Source: CAZAQV01 sp964487255 | Lineage (GTDB): Bacteria > Myxococcota_A > Polyangia > Polyangiales > CAZAQV01 | Direction: 5' to 3' | Length of the DNA: 64,000 nucleotides | Assembly: GCA_964487255.1 (NCBI GenBank) | Contig: CAZAQV010000001.1 | Span: forward strand, 1 to 64,000 | Shown: in pieces, positions 61,582 to 64,000 of the stretch | Layout of the letters: each line of letters starts with the position of its first letter | Numbering within the stretch: the first letter of the stretch is position 1 | Notes under the pieces: model-generated | Told to the model about the DNA's origin: nothing | The model's input: only the letters and a program-made list of their open reading frames with translations | The model's database searches: none | Position numbers and translations under genes: made by a program

Positions 61582-62613
61582 TCATTGCATCGCGGTTTGG
61601 ATGCAGGCTTGGTGATCGAAGTACTCGACGCAGATGTCTCCGATCAGCGACTTGAGAAGCACAACTGGGATCACGTTCCCCATAAACTGATTGCCACCCT
61701 CGATCACCGTGGACAGCCGTTGCTGATCGGGGAGAACCAAAGGCGCTGCTGGATTGGAGGTGGTGGCTAACACGTAAAGCGCCAAGCTTCGGTCACTCGG
61801 ATCGAACTCGAAGACCTCGCCGTCACCATAGATGTCTCCGGTCGCTGGGTTCATAAGCAGGACGCTCTGGATCTCCTCGCTTCGAATGACGAGGACTTTT
61901 CGTTTTCCGGAGAGCCCACCGACGCTTTCGACAGCGATCGTCGTCGACCCAGCGGCAGTCAGATCCGCATGCGCAACCTCACCGACTTGTGTGAGCGTCA
62001 CCCTCGAACTGTCCGCTGTAGACCACGTGAGGTCACCCAGCCGAACAAAGCCAAAAGCGCTGTCCGACCCGAGCGGGCGCGCACCAAAAACATAGCGCCC
62101 GCCTCGCACATAGCCAGAGTGGTGTTCCACAGGCGCTTCGACGCTGCCAATCTCTAAACCGTCTGCCAAGACCGCATGCATGACGAAGGGCTGCCCAACC
62201 GCAGCTCCATGCTGGCGCACGACGAACTGGTGTTCTCCCTCTTGCTCTGGCGTCCAGCGTGCACTCGCAACCACATAGCAGCCGCTGTTCTCGTCCAGGT
62301 TGTCGGTGTCGTGGACCTCACCGGGGTGCAGCACCTCGACGCGGTCGATGGTCATGGGTCCACTCGATGGGTCCAGCGGCACGATATCGACGCCGGCAAA
62401 GCCGCAATTCGGAACCGAGGCCGCGTTGTACCAAGTCACCGAATACTGCAGCCACATCCCGATACTGACCGAGCCAGCATGACCGAGCGCTACGTAGCCC
62501 GCTGGGGCCTGAACCTGGAGAACCAGGTTGTCTCGCACGATCAGCTCCCCGTCCTCGACGCAACCGACACTCGACAGCCACAGAATGCCAAGAAGAAATA
62601 AAGCTCCGCGCAC
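61582..62613 (-). CDS. Hypothetical lipoprotein
   Basis: This 343-aa lipoprotein starts at GTG 62613, with lipobox SSVGC. It is beta-rich, with an Ig-like or adhesin-like pattern (GVDIVPLDPSSGPMTIDRVEV; TQVGEVAHADLTAAGSTTIA) and two cysteines near the C-terminus (DICVEYFDHQACIQTAMQ). I do not recognise the family. It converges with the IgGFc-binding-like gene (15 nt between stops) and lies 51 nt after the metzincin-like gene on the same strand, so cotranscription is likely. Confidence 0.7.
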   Translation of the reverse strand: MRGALFLLGILWLSSVGCVEDGELIVRDNLVLQVQAPAGYVALGHAGSVSIGMWLQYSVTWYNAASVPNCGFAGVDIVPLDPSSGPMTIDRVEVLHPGEVHDTDNLDENSGCYVVASARWTPEQEGEHQFVVRQHGAAVGQPFVMHAVLADGLEIGSVEAPVEHHSGYVRGGRYVFGARPLGSDSAFGFVRLGDLTWSTADSSRVTLTQVGEVAHADLTAAGSTTIAVESVGGLSGKRKVLVIRSEEIQSVLLMNPATGDIYGDGEVFEFDPSDRSLALYVLATTSNPAAPLVLPDQQRLSTVIEGGNQFMGNVIPVVLLKSLIGDICVEYFDHQACIQTAMQ

Positions 62614-62664
62614 ATCGACAATCTAGCACCATCGCAACCTCACGGGCTGGCTAGCCAAATACGT

Positions 62665-63945
62665 CTAGCCCCGGTGGCGGCGGCGAACGATAAGCGCGAG
62701 CACGAGCAGCACCGTAACAGCGCCAAGCCCGCACGGTTCACTCTTCACCGCGCAGCCTCCACTTCGGCGGCTACCGGAACCATCGAGCGAACCTCCCCAA
62801 TCGAGTGATGGTTCGTGCACGATGGGCAAAAGGGTTTCCTCGGTTGGTCCCGCATCCGTGTCGAATGCATCGCACTTGGTGCAGCTGCCATCGACGACCT
62901 CAAAGCCACTGAACTCACGGTAGCGCGTCGAGCTCGGTCCCTGTTGTGGCATGGTGCGACCCTCGGCATCGATCTCAAGTCGCAGATCGTAACTGCCCGC
63001 GGCAAACCCTGACGGGACAGGCGCTTCAAAGACATACGTGTTGTACGAATGCGCAGGCAGCGGACCCGCCATCCACGCGCCAATTTCGCTGCTGCGTCCG
63101 CCGCGGTCACGGAGCGACATTGAAATACGCACCGCGCCGTCGGTTGTCGTGTCCCCTGTGTTGCCGTAGGTCATCATAAGGGAAACCGTGTCGCCAGAAC
63201 GAAGCACTGTGCAGTCGCCCCCAGAGCAAGTCGGTTCGGGGGCAAGTGTCTGAGAATGCCGACCCGGCCGCATCTCCTCGCCGATCGCAGAGAGAAGAAC
63301 CGTGCGGTGCAAGTGCACACGCGGCCCGAGAGACTCGCCATTCGCATAACGCCAGCGCATGTAGCCTTGATCCTGGCTCGTCAGGTACCAGTACATGTGA
63401 ACGCCGTACCCCATGACGCTGACATCAAACCAGTTGTGTGCGTAATTCAAATGATGGCCGAGTTCATGGAGCACGACATCGCCGATCTCGGACGATGACT
63501 CGGGGTCGTGTGGGTTGAAGTAAAGTGATTCATTGATCACACGACAGTCTTCGACCCAGTACTGCCGTACGCCGTTGGCGTTGCCGCCCCACCAGTCAAA
63601 GCGAAGTTGGTCCGCGCACGTCCCATCGTCGAGACCGATGAGAGAGTAGCCTGAGTGATCGGGCAGTTCACACGTATCGAGACCGAGGTCCTCCACCTCG
63701 ACCAGTGCGTAGGCGCCTTCAACGCCGTTCCAGAGCGATTGTGCACTGCGAATCGTGTCGAGCAGGCTGGGCGTGACGTTGTCGCGCGTCGCGAGTGGCC
63801 AAGGACGCCCGTCATCACCAAAGAAGATTGCGCGCGAGGGATCGGACTCGCACACGACAGGCTCCCACGCCTCGGCGCGTGACGCGCCCGCTGCCGCGCC
63901 AAGCACGACCAGCAAGAGCGCAAGAGCGATGCGCGATGACCGCAA
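62665..63945 (-). CDS. Secreted metzincin-like zinc protease with MYXO-CTERM-like tail
   Basis: This exported 426-aa protein has a signal peptide (~1-25, ending SRAEA). The zinc-binding HELGHHLNYAH fits HExxHxxxxxH, and a downstream VMGYG provides the Met-turn-like segment of metzincins. A beta-rich region follows (~240-355) and then a Cys-containing linker (CTKCDAFDTDAGP). The end is Cys-Gly, a hydrophobic helix and RRRHRG, a MYXO-CTERM-like sorting tag. The listed start is TTG at 63945; no ATG lies nearby. A substrate cannot be predicted. Confidence 0.85.
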   Translation of the reverse strand: MRSSRIALALLLVVLGAAAGASRAEAWEPVVCESDPSRAIFFGDDGRPWPLATRDNVTPSLLDTIRSAQSLWNGVEGAYALVEVEDLGLDTCELPDHSGYSLIGLDDGTCADQLRFDWWGGNANGVRQYWVEDCRVINESLYFNPHDPESSSEIGDVVLHELGHHLNYAHNWFDVSVMGYGVHMYWYLTSQDQGYMRWRYANGESLGPRVHLHRTVLLSAIGEEMRPGRHSQTLAPEPTCSGGDCTVLRSGDTVSLMMTYGNTGDTTTDGAVRISMSLRDRGGRSSEIGAWMAGPLPAHSYNTYVFEAPVPSGFAAGSYDLRLEIDAEGRTMPQQGPSSTRYREFSGFEVVDGSCTKCDAFDTDAGPTEETLLPIVHEPSLDWGGSLDGSGSRRSGGCAVKSEPCGLGAVTVLLVLALIVRRRHRG

Positions 63946-64000
63946 CTCAGACCCCGGAGTTCACGATCGCGGATAGTCGCGCAAGAGCGTTGCCAACATC

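Overview
The window looks like a chromosome fragment of a myxobacterium-like member of the Myxococcota, of moderate GC (roughly 60 percent by eye). The signs are three Ser/Thr kinases (two with PEGA-type or PEGA-like ectodomains), an FHA-sigma54 activator, an AgmX/PglI-type protein, an IgGFc-binding-like lipoprotein, MYXO-CTERM-like C-termini, a DUF2723 membrane protein and many cysteine-rich lipoproteins. A run of exactly 100 N at 50998-51097 shows it is a scaffold from a draft assembly. No prophage, insertion sequence, CRISPR array or secondary-metabolite cluster is visible. Most identifiable genes are housekeeping or cell-envelope genes.

Layout. 1-1003: rpsL-rpsG with a promoter. 1021-1620: a 114-aa orphan gene between two copies of a dispersed palindromic repeat. 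1646-4366: kinase plus TPR membrane protein. 4434-6712: imuA-imuB mutasome genes behind an SOS-box-like palindrome, divergent from a putative winged-helix regulator and a lipoprotein (6766-8355). 8360-12321: dnaK, htpX and an HELGH membrane protein, with a terminator and a 30-nt tandem repeat between dnaK and htpX. 12471-16697: OMP, ssb, lipoprotein, glycosyltransferase and kinase. 16849-18904: rpe overlapping an FHA-sigma54 activator. 19136-21420: PEGA kinase overlapping a triple-LysM/TPR protein. 21417-24436: dapF, L,D-transpeptidase and an RluA-type pseudouridine synthase. 24532-26751: zinc-finger-less J-protein and a solitary FliI/YscN-type ATPase. 26923-34416: LAS-type peptidase with Ig-like repeats, LRR lipoprotein, two small orphan genes, recF and an AgmX-type protein. 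34737-43353: lipoprotein, TPR protein, membrane protein, rpsU, clpB and DUF2723. 43449-52881: TPR lipoprotein, four-module beta-barrel protein, a YdeP-like molybdoenzyme convergent with mobA, and a histidine-rich pseudoprotease with a barrel-like C-terminus. 52894-63945: rhomboid protease, M1 aminopeptidase, ettA, RskA-like lipoprotein, tRNA-Gln(UUG), IgGFc-binding-like lipoprotein, another lipoprotein and a metzincin-like protease.

How they work together. Two operons pair a transmembrane kinase with a partner that shares one conserved TPR-like module, which suggests a repeated kinase-scaffold arrangement. dapF with the L,D-transpeptidase serves peptidoglycan. mobA next to the molybdopterin oxidoreductase fits cofactor supply. 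dnaK, htpX, clpB and the J-protein serve proteostasis.

The least explained content is between genes. One family is an ~80-nt element with a GATGTGC-N5/6-GCACATC core (six full copies). A second is a 35-nt hairpin with an invariant CCCCGGCTCCC loop, found just after three stop codons. A third, looser family is built on GGACAGTG...TGTCRTCAA. The most unusual protein is the 50544-52221 product: 29-residue histidine-rich repeats, a chymotrypsin-like fold that appears to have lost its catalytic triad, and a barrel-like C-terminus.
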